NCBI RefSeq assembly: GCF_001653235.2
Contig: NW_019154043.1
Span: 744,001 to 808,000, forward strand
Origin: Pochonia chlamydosporia 170
Lineage: Eukaryota; Ascomycota; Sordariomycetes; Hypocreales; Clavicipitaceae
Direction of reading: 5' to 3'
DNA: 64,000 nt
The position numbers and the translations under genes are program-made. Below the pieces are notes generated by a model that worked only from the letters and a program-made list of their open reading frames with translations, did no database searches and was not told the DNA's origin. Shown here piece by piece: positions 11,129 through 21,862 of this stretch; position 1 is the stretch's first letter, and the number at the start of each line of letters is the position of its first letter.

Positions 11129-12405
11129 TCAAGGGTGCATAATACCGTGAACTAGTGCTTCGAGGTAGTTTTAGAAACTTCAAATGTTGCGTACCAGCCT
11201 TTTGCTTGATCCTTGTAGATGCATTTTCGTCTGCCAGCATATTCCGTCGAGGTGACATGTTGATGCCTGTGTCGAGCCTGACAAACCATTTATACTCAAC
11301 CATGTAATCGTCATATATTGCATATAAGCAAATCGTGCTTCATGCTTTAAAAGTTCCGTCATGGTCGGTGGGGTCATCGTTTTTATTTCTCATCCGAAAA
11401 TAAGTAGGATGCAAGTAAAGACACCTGGATGTTTCCCGCAAGGATACCGTCAATCTAAGCGTGGTCTGGTGGGGCTGGCAGCTGCCTGCACCTGTCACTT
11501 CCCTTTTGGGTATTCAGGTTCATCTACCAACATCACCATCGTTTGTAATTATTGAACATCCAATAACAAAAGACACTTCCAATATATCGCGTAAATAGTT
11601 CTAGATTTTCCTGTAGATTTTCCTTCGCCCATGAAAACTAGATGTAATCCGTAGAGCTACCGCATCGCAAGACCAAAAGTTCACGCCATTCGTCACCTCG
11701 CCACAACCGAGATGAGCTGCACTTCCATAAAAGCTCGACACGTCACACTTCACACTTCACACTTTGCACTCTCAAAATGATTCTAGATATTGAACGAATA
11801 CTTCAATATAAGATGAGCTCCAAAAAAGACCAAAAAAAAATCAGCTTCTCTTTGAAGAGCGTGTCATCCTTAATGCAGGGGCAATGCTGAAAATTCTCAA
11901 GTTAGTTACTGATGCTTGTGAGATTCGAACAGGGAGGCTTGGAGAGATAAATACCTAATCTTCTCTGTATCGTTTCAAAAACCGATGTGCCGCAATGCGG
12001 CGAAAGGAGAGATATTAATTTGGTATATAACCTGGCTTTGTGAAGTATGGCGAGGTGAGGTTTGGTGGGCCGGCTAGGCAACAGGTCAGCCTCAGATAGG
12101 AGAGGTGAGGTCGACTTATTCCATGCACATTTCAGTCGAACTTGATGGTCCTTGACTTTCACTATTGATTGGTTCTGTTCCCAGAATGATTGAATAATAT
12201 TTGCCGTAGTTGATTCCATCCTGGTACCTTACCAGCCCACGTCTCTGGTCATTAGGAAGCCATCCTCAACCGCTTGTCATTTCGCTTATGATCTCCCCAA
12301 CTCCAATACAAATGCCATCATGAATCATAACTCTACCACCAGGATCACAAATAGCCGACTAAAGAACCCATCCTGAGTCACTCACCCTTTCAGTAACACC
12401 CACGC
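11129..12405. other. Intergenic region, 3' side of the HET gene
   Basis: It is moderately AT-rich with no supported gene. A minus-strand ORF at 11902-12219 starts at an ATG but has no recognised features. Three tandem CACTT(CA)CA-like units lie at about 11745-11765 (cacacttcacacttcacac). Confidence 0.4.
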
Positions 12406-14166
12406 CTAAGGAACATTCTTCCACCCATGCTTAACCCTATCAAACGTCCAATGCTGATCCGAAACAGGCTTCAGATCCTTCTTACTACACACCTCACTCG
12501 CAATATGCAATTTCCAAAACTGCCTCGCACAAATCTCAGGATCCGTAACCAACTCCAGCGTGTAGTACACCCTAGCAAACAGGTCCGTCTCCGGAATAGC
12601 AAACACCGCCTCTGGCGATCTTGGTATCCCCCTGAGCCGCAGCTGCGTCCACAGTTGATGCGTATCCGGATCCCACAACTTAATCCGGGCGAGCACCTCA
12701 TCCATCATCGGATGCTTCTTGTAGTCTAGCAGCGTGATTTGTGGGCCAGGTTGCGACGGAGATGCCCAGCCTACAACGAAGCAAATGACCTTGAATGTGA
12801 CGTGCTCAGGAAGACTGACACCCCATTTGTTTACTTGGAGTCGTACACCGAGCGTCATGAAGCTGGAGTCGTGTGATGGGTTGGCAGCGACGAAAAAGAC
12901 AAAGTCCTCGTCGTCCCAACGTGCTCGGGACCATACTTCATATGTATCAATTGACCCTGATCCTTCTAATTGGAGGACGTGCGGCCGTACATGGGATAGA
13001 AATCTACTAGAATCAAGGAGCTGCTTGTTTGGATCCATGGTCATTTCTGACAGATCTGTTAGTAAATACCTCTGCAGCGGAGGATTCGGCGACACAAGCC
13101 CCCTGCACTCGACTAGATTCCAGGGATCTTCACGAAGAAACTGGTCCGGGCCGCACTTCTTGATAAGCACTCCAAGAGGTAAGTCGGGATCCCAAGAGCA
13201 GTCCAGTGGGAGGAGATAACTTCGTTTTCCCAGCTTCGGTTTCGTGTATGACCACGTCTGGACCTGCGTCTTGATTCCGCAGTTGGAGAACGCAAACTCC
13301 CTTCGAGATCCAAACGGCCGCTTGGCCAGGGATCCAGCCTGACTAAACGCCAGCGGTGAATCGGCCAAGAAGCCGCAGTACACACGCTTCGACGGCCGCT
13401 TCTGCGTGTCAGCGTATATGGCGTCGTCGGGAGGCGGTAATCTCCACGCAAATAGGCTCAAATCAGGCGTAGTTCGCATAATTTCCTCTTGCAGTCGCCG
13501 AAATGCCTTGTCCTCTTCCCCGTACATGAGCGGCATGTTCACACCAAAGATCCCGAGTAGACTATACGCAATGTCTTCGATTCTCGTGGTCGCTCTATGC
13601 GCAGCCCACGACATCTTTTGCGCAACAGACATGGATGATAGTGGTTGTGTATGGTCCAGAACTTTCTCGCCGATCCCAGTAATGAGGAAGAGCTCTTGTA
13701 GCAGGTTTCTCTTTTCGCCTCTCCGATTCCACTCTTGGTCGAAAAAGACGACATTGTCAGGCGCAATAAGCTCCTGTAGTGTCCAACCACGGGTGAACCA
13801 GCAGCAATTTGGGAGGGCAGTTTTTATATCTGAAGAAGGATCCATGTCGGCGAGGTATACATAGCAGACTTTGGAGCGCTGGTACCATAGATACATGGAG
13901 TTGATGGCCTCTGTTAATTCCGCACTGCTAGTTTTGTCAATGCAGCAGGTATCGACCCAGGCGTAGGTGAGGTCGGCGTCGCATGCCATTTGACAAGTCG
14001 CTTGGATCTTTTGGAACCCTTTCATGGACATGCATGATGGGTTCGATGTCATGTCCTGGAAGCTGACTTCTTCATCGTCCCATGTGTGCGAGAGAATGGC
14101 GTAGGGTGGGATGTTTCGTCCGATGAATTCCTCAAAGAGGCCTGTACGGGTGTTTATGAGCCTCAT
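12406..14166 (-). CDS. HET-domain protein (heterokaryon incompatibility), 586 aa
   Basis: This single-exon gene encodes an N-terminal HET domain followed by about 350 residues of fungal-specific C-terminal sequence. All three HET core motifs are visible: YAILSHTW (22-29), WVDTCCID (70-77) and RGWTLQELIAP (126-136). Further HET-E/HET-10-type sequence follows, including SVAQKMSWAAHRATTRIEDI and LLGIFGVNMPLMYGE. In known members the HET domain triggers cell death on non-self fusion. The open frame runs upstream to a TTG at 14247, but MRLINTRTG at 14166 is the first ATG and the usual HET start, so I use it. No partner domain such as NACHT, ankyrin or WD40 is attached, so this is a stand-alone HET gene whose trigger is unknown. 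Confidence 0.94.
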   Translation of the reverse strand: MRLINTRTGLFEEFIGRNIPPYAILSHTWDDEEVSFQDMTSNPSCMSMKGFQKIQATCQMACDADLTYAWVDTCCIDKTSSAELTEAINSMYLWYQRSKVCYVYLADMDPSSDIKTALPNCCWFTRGWTLQELIAPDNVVFFDQEWNRRGEKRNLLQELFLITGIGEKVLDHTQPLSSMSVAQKMSWAAHRATTRIEDIAYSLLGIFGVNMPLMYGEEDKAFRRLQEEIMRTTPDLSLFAWRLPPPDDAIYADTQKRPSKRVYCGFLADSPLAFSQAGSLAKRPFGSRREFAFSNCGIKTQVQTWSYTKPKLGKRSYLLPLDCSWDPDLPLGVLIKKCGPDQFLREDPWNLVECRGLVSPNPPLQRYLLTDLSEMTMDPNKQLLDSSRFLSHVRPHVLQLEGSGSIDTYEVWSRARWDDEDFVFFVAANPSHDSSFMTLGVRLQVNKWGVSLPEHVTFKVICFVVGWASPSQPGPQITLLDYKKHPMMDEVLARIKLWDPDTHQLWTQLRLRGIPRSPEAVFAIPETDLFARVYYTLELVTDPEICARQFWKLHIASEVCSKKDLKPVSDQHWTFDRVKHGWKNVP

Positions 14167-14697
14167 TTGACTATAGGCGTTGTAAGGGAAGTGTCTCGAC
14201 AAGCTTGAGAACCATTGTGATGTGATGAATCGGTCGAGTTGCGACAATTATGGACAATTGGTGAAAATTGGGCCCCAGCCGCAGCTGAGGTTTGGAGACC
14301 GCCCGCCAAGCCACATGGTGAGACCTTGCAATAGCGCATTCAATATCTAGTCAAAGAGGCAAATATTGATTTACTCGGTCTTGACGCCTCTTGATGAGGT
14401 ACCCGTACTTTTCATGCTTTTGTGCTCGTCATAAATATATGGTACGCCTCAAAATGTCGTGGCTATTCAGAGCAGACAAGAGTTGGCAGCCCAGCTTGCC
14501 TCCCGCTCCCCCAAACTTTGGTGCCACTGCCGAAATGAGTTCCTGAAATGGCAAGCATGGTGTTCCTGATGCAATCAAAGGGATATGGCATATATCTTTC
14601 CTCCAAAGCCTTAAAACCTGGCCACGGCGTCATCAGCCAACCTAGCGCAAACTGTGATGGAGGTAGCTCGAGCCAACGAAATCGCGGCATCCTGCTT
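14167..14697. other. Intergenic region between HET promoter and tetraspanin 3' end
   Basis: No gene is supported. It should hold the promoter of the minus-strand HET gene and the 3' flank of the minus-strand tetraspanin gene. Confidence 0.4.
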
Positions 14698-15671
14698 TTA
14701 TTCAGAAGTCCACGGATTACCAGGAGGGCGCTCGCCAGTACGCCCATTTTCTTCATCTGTCCCAGTACCATTGGCCGCGTCTGTGGTACCCTCACTCTCT
14801 GCAGACCCCCTAGCGGCCGGCAGCAGTCGCGACGTTTCTGTCGCTTCCTCAACTCCGCCACGATGAACCATTCCATTTGCAGGCATTCGGACGGCGGGAG
14901 TGAATGATCGCCATGGGAACCAACTGGCAATCTGTAGACACACTGTGAGCTAAGAATACTTGACGACACAATCCACGTACCTGAATGAGCACAATGAACA
15001 ATACGATTCCAAAGCTAATACCCGAGTTTCTCTGCAAGGCCATGCTCCACGGCTGAATACATGCAGTGTCTCGTCCGTATGTTTCTGCACATTGTTGGGC
15101 GGTACGATGATTTGGAAATGGCCATGCCCTGTCCCTCACCGTATTGAACCCACAGCAGTTGAAGGCATCCTGGATCCGTCTGATCGATTCAGCATCATGT
15201 GTGCTGAAAAATCGCTGCCAGATTGTCGATAACAGGCAATCACGGGCTGCTGAAGGGAGGATATTGGAGAAGAGCAGGGTCGCTATGACCGTGGTCAAGA
15301 TGCCTTGACCAACTTGCAAGGCTCTTGCGAGGATATGATTTGGACGGTTGCCAGATGCTGCGAGCCGCGAACTGAAGAAGGCATTGGCGGCTGCTGCGAA
15401 AGGAAGAAGAACTGTGAGGATTGTAAGTGCCGGGGAGATTGGCAGGGATAGACTTGTGGAGTTGATGTGCTCGTATCTGAGATCTGGAGTTAGTGGATAT
15501 GGCGGGTAAGCTATCGAAATCGACTTGGTCGACGAACAGTGCCACCCCGAAGAGGGCTAGAACCACCTGAGTCAAGTTAGCTGGGGGCCCAGGAATTGAT
15601 CCTTTGTTCAATGTTTGCTCTTCCATCATTCTTACCATGAGGTACGCGAGGATCATCGTCAATGGAGCCAT
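14698..15671 (-). CDS. Tetraspanin-like membrane protein, four exons, 264 aa
   Basis: Splicing by eye gives exons 15671-15636, 15566-15538, 15476-14981 and 14931-14698, with introns of 69, 61 and 49 bp. Intron 2 uses a GTTCGT donor; introns 1 and 2 have CTAACT/ACTAAC branch points. The protein has two N-terminal membrane segments (about 5-22 and 35-57), a third at about 75-97, an extracellular loop with the tetraspanin CCG motif (129-131) and further cysteines, a fourth segment just before the last intron, and a charged cytosolic tail rich in Glu/Gly. This layout matches fungal tetraspanins (possibly the Tsp3 class). Some fungal tetraspanins act in appressorium function or membrane organisation (family knowledge). 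The ATG at 15671 lies just before the first membrane segment. The second exon is only 29 bp and is the least certain part. Confidence 0.8.
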
Positions 15672-16227
15672 TTTTTCAACGACCAATGTTTTTGTGTACG
15701 AGAGTTTGCAAAACCGTCGCTGACCCCTCTTGCTTCTCGCTCAAGGCGAGAAGGCGACTGTTGAGATCACGTGTGCTGCCTTGTTTGCCCCTGGCGAGCT
15801 TGGTGTGTTCGGAACGTCAGAGTCAGACACGCGTATTCATTGTAGCAATATTTCTTGAGCAATAAATATCGCTGCTCCAATGTCCAGCCAAAATGACCTC
15901 TGTGTACTATCTATGTTTCCTGAGCTACCGTTACCCGCATCCACCTCGCCGCCTTCAATGAAGTTTCCTTCGGCGATAGTGTTGGGCGTCGAGATACCCT
16001 CTGCTGATTGCACATCCCTTCCGGTCGCAGGGTTCGTATCAGCGCATCAGCGGAGAAAAACGCCAAACTTTCAATTGTGCTGAAATCATAAATACGTGCC
16101 ACAATGTATGGCCAGTGGTGGGCAACCTTGTGTCAAATCTGGTACATCCCAAGCACATCTTATTTCAGCCGCATCTGGTGCCTATGACTTCAACATTACA
16201 GACACTAACTTTTCGTGTATTTAGTAG
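15672..16227. other. Intergenic region, no gene supported
   Basis: It lies between the tetraspanin start and the 3' end of the OYE gene. Only short overlapping ORFs are present, without domains. Confidence 0.4.
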
Positions 16228-17397
16228 CTATGCTTGGACTGGCACTGACAAACCCGCCTTGACAGCCTCTTCGCTAAATGGATAGTCGATGTATCCAACC
16301 TCACTTTTCGCAACGTAGAACGTATCCCTGTTATATTGCGAGAACGGCAAGTCATTCTTCACTCGAAACACCAAGTCCGGATTAGAAATAAACGGCCGTC
16401 CGAATGCAATAGCAACATCCCAGTCTCTGTATGTCTCATCGAGAGCGCTGGCCGCCGATTCAGCAGTATAGCCGCCAGCCACGAACACAGGCGAAGTGTT
16501 ATCCCACTCTCTGAGAATGAACTTGGAGGACATTTCCCTGTCCCCAAAAGGCTGAGGTGTACCTGGAGGAGGCGCTTTGCCTAACAAGGCGGGATCGTAT
16601 CGTGGTTCCACGAGAGACAAGTACGCCAGCTTGTGACCACGCTCCTTGAGACTGCGGATAATGTATCCTGTTTGCTCCCACGTATCCGAGGAATAGGAGC
16701 TGTTGTAAAGAGAGAACGGACTTAGTCTCAACGCTGTTCTTTCGGCACCAATCTCTTCGGTGACAGCTTTGACGACTTCAAGAAGAAACCGGCTGCGGTT
16801 CTCAACCGAGCCACCCCATTTATCCGTTCGATTGTTCACGCTATCTCGTATGAACTGATCAATGAGGTATCCATGAGCTGCGTGAACCTCTACTCCATCA
16901 CCGCCAGCGTCAATCACATTTCTAGCCGCCTGACGATAATCCGCAATCTTTTGCCAAATCTCTTCCTCTGTAAGCGGTGCAGGAGGCACAGATTTGCCTT
17001 CTAATTGCAAGTCACCGCTGGACGCATATTTGTATCCGCGCTTGGTGACATAGTCTGGATCAGCACCACGGCCAAGATCCCACAGCTGATGGAAGACGAA
17101 GCTGCCCCTGTCATGAATAGCTTTGTATATTCTCTTCCAGCCCGCGACAGCTTCTGGAGTAGCGATGCTTGGGAGGTGGGGTCTTGCTTCGGCAGCACCA
17201 GAGATACCAGTGGCTTCTGTGATGATGAGACTGCCTGGGACGCAGGCACGGTCTGCGTAGTACTGAATCATCATGTCCAATGGCGCATGGTTGTCGTCGT
17301 TGCGGTAGCGAGTTAGGGGAGCCATGACGATGCGGTGGGGGAGAGTTAGGCCTCCAACCTTGAGAGGTTGCCAAAGCCTGGAGTCGCTGTTGGGCAT
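16228..17397 (-). CDS. Old Yellow Enzyme family NAD(P)H:flavin oxidoreductase, 389 aa
   Basis: This FMN-dependent TIM-barrel ene-reductase would reduce activated C=C bonds of enones using NAD(P)H. Visible family features are the N-terminal LPHRIVMAPLTRYR, HQLWDLGR, the substrate-anion site VHAAHGYLIDQF (His172, His175, Tyr177), RTDKWGGSVENRSRF and the FMN-phosphate region FVAGGY ... IAFGRPFISNPDL. The site has the His-x-x-His form instead of the His-x-x-Asn of yeast OYE1. The gene is intronless and of usual length, with an ATG at 17397. The closest functional classes are 12-oxophytodienoate-reductase-like or ergot-pathway EasA-like enzymes, but no ergot genes lie nearby. The physiological substrate cannot be told from sequence. 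Confidence 0.95.
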   Translation of the reverse strand: MPNSDSRLWQPLKVGGLTLPHRIVMAPLTRYRNDDNHAPLDMMIQYYADRACVPGSLIITEATGISGAAEARPHLPSIATPEAVAGWKRIYKAIHDRGSFVFHQLWDLGRGADPDYVTKRGYKYASSGDLQLEGKSVPPAPLTEEEIWQKIADYRQAARNVIDAGGDGVEVHAAHGYLIDQFIRDSVNNRTDKWGGSVENRSRFLLEVVKAVTEEIGAERTALRLSPFSLYNSSYSSDTWEQTGYIIRSLKERGHKLAYLSLVEPRYDPALLGKAPPPGTPQPFGDREMSSKFILREWDNTSPVFVAGGYTAESAASALDETYRDWDVAIAFGRPFISNPDLVFRVKNDLPFSQYNRDTFYVAKSEVGYIDYPFSEEAVKAGLSVPVQA

Positions 17398-18962
17398 TTC
17401 GGGAGTTGATGATAGGATTCGCTGTTTGCTTTGGTGTGCGAGTCAAATGGACTTGAATTGATGTCGTATGATCAAGACTGAAGAGTGAGATGATACCACG
17501 ACTAGGCACTAACAATGATTAAATACATGTACGATATGGCAGGTACAGCCAAGTTTGACGCACGTAGCCAGCAGAAATTTAAAGCAAAGCATCTTTTCGA
17601 AAATTTATTCTACAATTAGTAATTGCAAGCCCCGTTTTGCCTTTCTTTGTGATGAAACGAGTCGTGACGGCAAAACCGCTTCTTACTGATGGAGTGGTCT
17701 CTTAGATTTTCAAGGTGATTTTGTTCCCAAAAAGGCAGCCATGTTTCTGCACTAACAGGTATTAACAGTCCATCTTTCATGTCCAGCAAGTTTCCGTCGC
17801 AAACCGAGTGGAAAAGTTTACAAATGTTTGTTCGTGGTGGTTGCCACAATTGCAGCTATTCTTGATTCAGAATGGCTTGAATCTTAGCGGCGCGGTAACC
17901 TGCCATATTGAATCGCCACAATGCGGACATTTTCCTCTTCAAGATGCGGACCAACATTGCGCCACCTCTGGCGGTTTAAATGTTGCGCGTTTTCACTGCA
18001 GGAACAATTCTCCGTTGACGGTTTGGGGGGCAGGGAGTATTTCATCACCGCAGGTGGCCGTCTCGGTACTTCACCAGACAGATTGTCCAATGTTAGCATT
18101 GCTAAGTAGAGCAGTTTGTTGGAGTTTGCGGTCATATTCCTGATGTGAAACAGTTGGTGGCGGAACAGCATATGTTTGAACAACCCTAACCCTGACCGTC
18201 GCGCAGAAGAAAGAACCTGGCAAATGTCTACGCCCCCATCGACTTTTTTCTAATCAAATAGTCTGAGAGTCAATGCGAGCTGCCCAAGATTGGTGGGGAA
18301 GAGCAGCCCCGAAGATTGATGCTAACAGCGCCTTAATAAACCCCCAGGGATCTGGCCGGATGACACCAGTCACTCGTTTAATGGTGCATTATTATACGTT
18401 CAACTTTGAGGTCTACTGCTATGGGCAAAATACTCATAGAACTCAACGAGAGACGTTTGCCTCAAGCTGCCACTGGAGCCTATTTTCCTTTCGCTGAGTG
18501 ATGCAAATGCTGCCAGATGTTTTTGCTCTGGCAGCTGCGAGAAAGACCCGAGTCGTTAATTCGCCCTGTTCTCATCACGCATTAGATAAATAATGCAAAT
18601 GAATCCCTATTCAGCCAGCTGCCCACAATTAAAATATCTTGTTTCGCCGAAATCAAGATACTCTCCGGCTATTGCAGCCGGAGCACCTCCGATACGCGGC
18701 CGAGAACCTCAACTTTGGATCACCGCCACGGCAGGGACCGACGGTCTGACCCGAGCTCCTGCCCGGTCAACGCCGGAATCGTCTGTGGACCGGAGCACAA
18801 GGCACAGTTTCTCATTTAATAGATGAGGGGTTAGATGAATTTCAACTTGTGATTTTCATTTCATCCCAACAGCTACGCAGTCAACTCACCTTACATCACA
18901 CGCACCGCGAATCTCAGTGGCCTTGTAGACGTCGCATCTCAAGCGTCAATTTCATCCCCGCC
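17398..18962. other. Intergenic region between divergent OYE and ureidoglycine aminohydrolase genes
   Basis: There are 1.56 kb with no gene I can support, shared by two divergent promoters. One AGATAA site (18584-18589) matches the GATA-factor consensus HGATAR, which fits nitrogen control of the ureide gene, though a single site is weak evidence. The stretch at about 18660-18790 is GC-rich. Confidence 0.4.
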
Positions 18963-19805
18963 ATGGGCAACGACAGGACCATGGGCGCCTACTATGCCCC
19001 AACCGGCGGATTGCCACCACAGACACAAATCCTCACCGACCGTGCCATGTTCACCGAAGCCTACGCGGTTATTCCCAAAGGAGTATTCAGCGACATTGTC
19101 ACCAGCTTTCTGCCGTTCTGGGAGCAGACGCGGCTATGGGTGATTGCTCGCCCATTGACGGGCTTCTCCGAAACCTTCTCGCAGTACATCATGGAAGTGC
19201 AGCCTGGCGGTGGCAGCGACCGCGCAGAACTGGACGACGAAGCAGAGGGCGTGCTGTTCGTGGTTGAAGGCGAAGTGTCGGTAACGGTAGCAAACCAAAC
19301 CCACAAACTTGTCGACGGCGGTTACGCCTATCTGCCTCCAAAGAGCGGCTGGACCCTACGCAACACCGGCTCAGCTACCGCTCGTTTCCATTGGGTTCGC
19401 AAGGCTTATGAACGTGTTGATGGGCTGGATGCGCCTGAGCCGCTTTTCCTCAATGAAAAGGAGATTGCGCCGACGCCTATGCCACAGACAAATGGCGCGT
19501 GGGCAACCACACGCTTCGTTGATCCCAGTGATCTGCGGCACGACATGCACGTTACCATTGTGACGTTTGAGCCCGGCGGTGTTATTCCATTCGCGGAGAC
19601 GCACGTCATGGAACACGGGCTCTATGTGCTGGAAGGAAAAGCTGTGTATCGCCTCAATCAGGACTGGGTTGAGGTGGAGGCTGGTGACTTTATGTGGCTG
19701 CGTGCCTTTTGCCCGCAGGCTTGTTATGCTGGAGGGCCGGGCAAGTTTCGGTACCTGCTTTACAAGGATGTGAATCGACATATGAAGCTCAAGTTATCCA
19801 AGTAG
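18963..19805 (+). CDS. (S)-ureidoglycine aminohydrolase, bicupin, 280 aa
   Basis: It is expected to hydrolyse (S)-ureidoglycine to (S)-ureidoglycolate and ammonia, a late step of purine/allantoin catabolism. Two cupin domains are seen: the first around EGVLFVVEGEVSVTV (96-110), the second with AETHVMEHGLYVLEGKAVYR (211-230). Glu212, His214, His218 and Gln252 keep the spacing (+2, +6, +40) of the Mn ligands of the plant enzyme (Glu235, His237, His241, Gln275, from memory), so the metal site looks intact. The frame is open upstream to a GTG at 18849, but the ATG at 18963 has a good context (CCGCCATGG) and aligns with family N-termini. It is intronless. No other allantoin-pathway gene lies next to it. 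Confidence 0.92.
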   Translation: MGNDRTMGAYYAPTGGLPPQTQILTDRAMFTEAYAVIPKGVFSDIVTSFLPFWEQTRLWVIARPLTGFSETFSQYIMEVQPGGGSDRAELDDEAEGVLFVVEGEVSVTVANQTHKLVDGGYAYLPPKSGWTLRNTGSATARFHWVRKAYERVDGLDAPEPLFLNEKEIAPTPMPQTNGAWATTRFVDPSDLRHDMHVTIVTFEPGGVIPFAETHVMEHGLYVLEGKAVYRLNQDWVEVEAGDFMWLRAFCPQACYAGGPGKFRYLLYKDVNRHMKLKLSK

Positions 19806-20656
19806 GGGCTTTGCGGGGAAGAAATGGGTTGAGTTGAGGGGTTTGGCATCGACGAACAGTGCATGAATATAACGAAGACAAAATCGGATGCATGGCAATG
19901 GGTTATAGAACTTTAGGGTTTTAATACAGGAGACTTTATTTTCCCCTTATGAGATGTGTGCCGATCTAGATCTACAGAGCACAGGTTCTGGAGATGTCTT
20001 GTGCGGCCAACTGAAACAGTGATTCGGCTATTGAGCCTAATACCGCATGATTGGGCACAGAGGGTTGCACATTGCCTTTTTGTGACTGGGAATAATTGAC
20101 AGATCTAATGCCAGAAGTTGGGGAGTCTGGATGCATTTGCGCTAGAGTCACTCGTACTTTGTCAATGGCTAGATGCAATGGCAGTTATTCGCACAGCAGC
20201 ACTAAAAGCAGACAATCGCATCGGAATGTTTGAAACCTCAATGTCGGACATATTGCAAATCCCTGTTAACCCTGGTCGATTCTACCAAATAGAGGGGTAA
20301 CAAGTACAGGGATTAATCCTTCCCAATCAATGTTATGTGTCGATGCGAATGACATATTGGTAGCTTCTAGAACAGTGCCTCATCATCGGCAGAAGTTCCG
20401 AAAAGGCGCACTGTTGACAAAAGGGCTGGATTCACCAAAATAAGAGGAGACACCAAGAACCAACTAACTAATCACAATTAAACAACTAAAGTTGACGTGG
20501 AGCGGTCTAGGTTTGCGCTGCCAACGAGCGCTAAAGGCCGAGAAGCCCACGTCGAGCAACTTTTGACTCCATGGCATAACTTATCTACCATTCTCATCAC
20601 CAGTTGACATTTCAAGATCAAACAACGACCTCATACAACTGCGTAGACATACAAAC
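19806..20656. other. Intergenic region, no gene supported
   Basis: It holds the 3' flank of the ureidoglycine aminohydrolase gene and the promoter of the serine dehydratase gene. Nothing else is recognised. Confidence 0.4.
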
Positions 20657-21772
20657 ATGACTGTCAAAACAGCAACCCACACCAAGACGCCTTGGATTGA
20701 AACCCCGCTCATCAAATCAGCGACATTAAGCAGCGCTGCAGGATGGTAACAACAGTCTCACCCCAGACACAACGAACCTCACTGACAATCCCCGAGCAAC
20801 ATCTTCTTAAAGCTTGAAAACCTCCAACCCTCAGGGTCATTCAAATCCCGCGGCATAGGAAACTTCCTCGTCTCCAAACTCGCCGCCGTCCAATCCACAA
20901 GCGCAAACTCCACCAAAAAGGCACACTTCTACTGTTCATCCGGCGGGAATGCCGGCCTCGCATGCGTCCACGGCGCAGTGACTCTCGGCTGCGAGGCGTC
21001 CATTGTTGTGCCCCTCAGCACGACGGAATACATGATTGCCAAGTTGAGAGCGGCGGGCGCGACAGACGTGATTCAGAAGGGCGCATCGTGGCAGGAAGCA
21101 GATGATTATCTGACGGGGACGCTCATGGCTGATGCGACGGCGAGAGGGGAGGCAGCTCTCTACGTTCCGCCGTTTGATGCGCAAGAGATTTGGGATGGTA
21201 ATGCGGGCATCACGAGAGAGATTGTGAAGCAGTTGCCTGAAACGGAGAGGCATTATCCCATCAATGGGGTATCCGCCAATGCTACGCCCAAGGTGGATGC
21301 CATTGTGTGCAGTGCTGGAGGAGGAGGACTCTTCTCTGGCATCATGCAGGGGATTGACGAGTTGGGGATGGATAAGACGCAGGTTATTGCTGTGGAAACT
21401 GAGGGCGCTGATTCATTCGCACAAGCTGTTGCGAAGAGAGAATTGGTTACTCTGCCTGCCATCACGAGTCTTGCCACGAGCTTGGGCGCAAGACGCGTGT
21501 GTAAGAGGGCTTTTGAGTATGGGTTGAGAGATACGGTTTCCAATGTTGTGCTGTCTGATGCTGAGGGCATCAGGGCGTGTAGGAGGTTTTTGGATGAGGA
21601 CAGGCTGCTGGTGGAGTTGGCGTGCGGAGTGTGTCCTGCTCTTTGTTATAATGGCAAGTTAAAGGAACTTGTTCCTGGGTTTAATGAGAATAGCGTGGTT
21701 GTGTTGGTGATTTGTGGTGGGAGTAATATGTCGTTTGAGATTATGGACAAGTACATGGCTGATCTAAACTAG
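20657..21772 (+). CDS. L-serine (threonine) dehydratase, PLP-dependent, two exons, 354 aa
   Basis: This catabolic serine/threonine deaminase, related to yeast CHA1 and mammalian SDH, converts L-serine to pyruvate and ammonia. Exons are 20657-20745 and 20797-21772 with a 51-bp intron (GTAACA donor, CTGAC branch, GAG acceptor). Splicing restores SSAAGCNIFLKLENLQPSGS followed by FKSRG, with the PLP lysine at Lys46. The SSGGNAGLAC phosphate loop, the CSAGGGGLFSG loop and the C-terminal VLVICGGSN are all present. Without splicing only a GTG-started fragment from 20978 would be called, which lacks the PLP lysine. The acceptor ends in GAG rather than YAG, which is uncommon, but no other acceptor gives the conserved sequence. 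Together with the preceding gene this is a second enzyme that releases ammonia. Confidence 0.92.
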
Positions 21773-21862
21773 ATGGTGCGGTATGTGGAACGGAGGTATA
21801 GCTGGAAATTAGAAGTAGACAATTAGAATGCTATTATTCCTGTTTCCTACTGAGGAAGTTTC

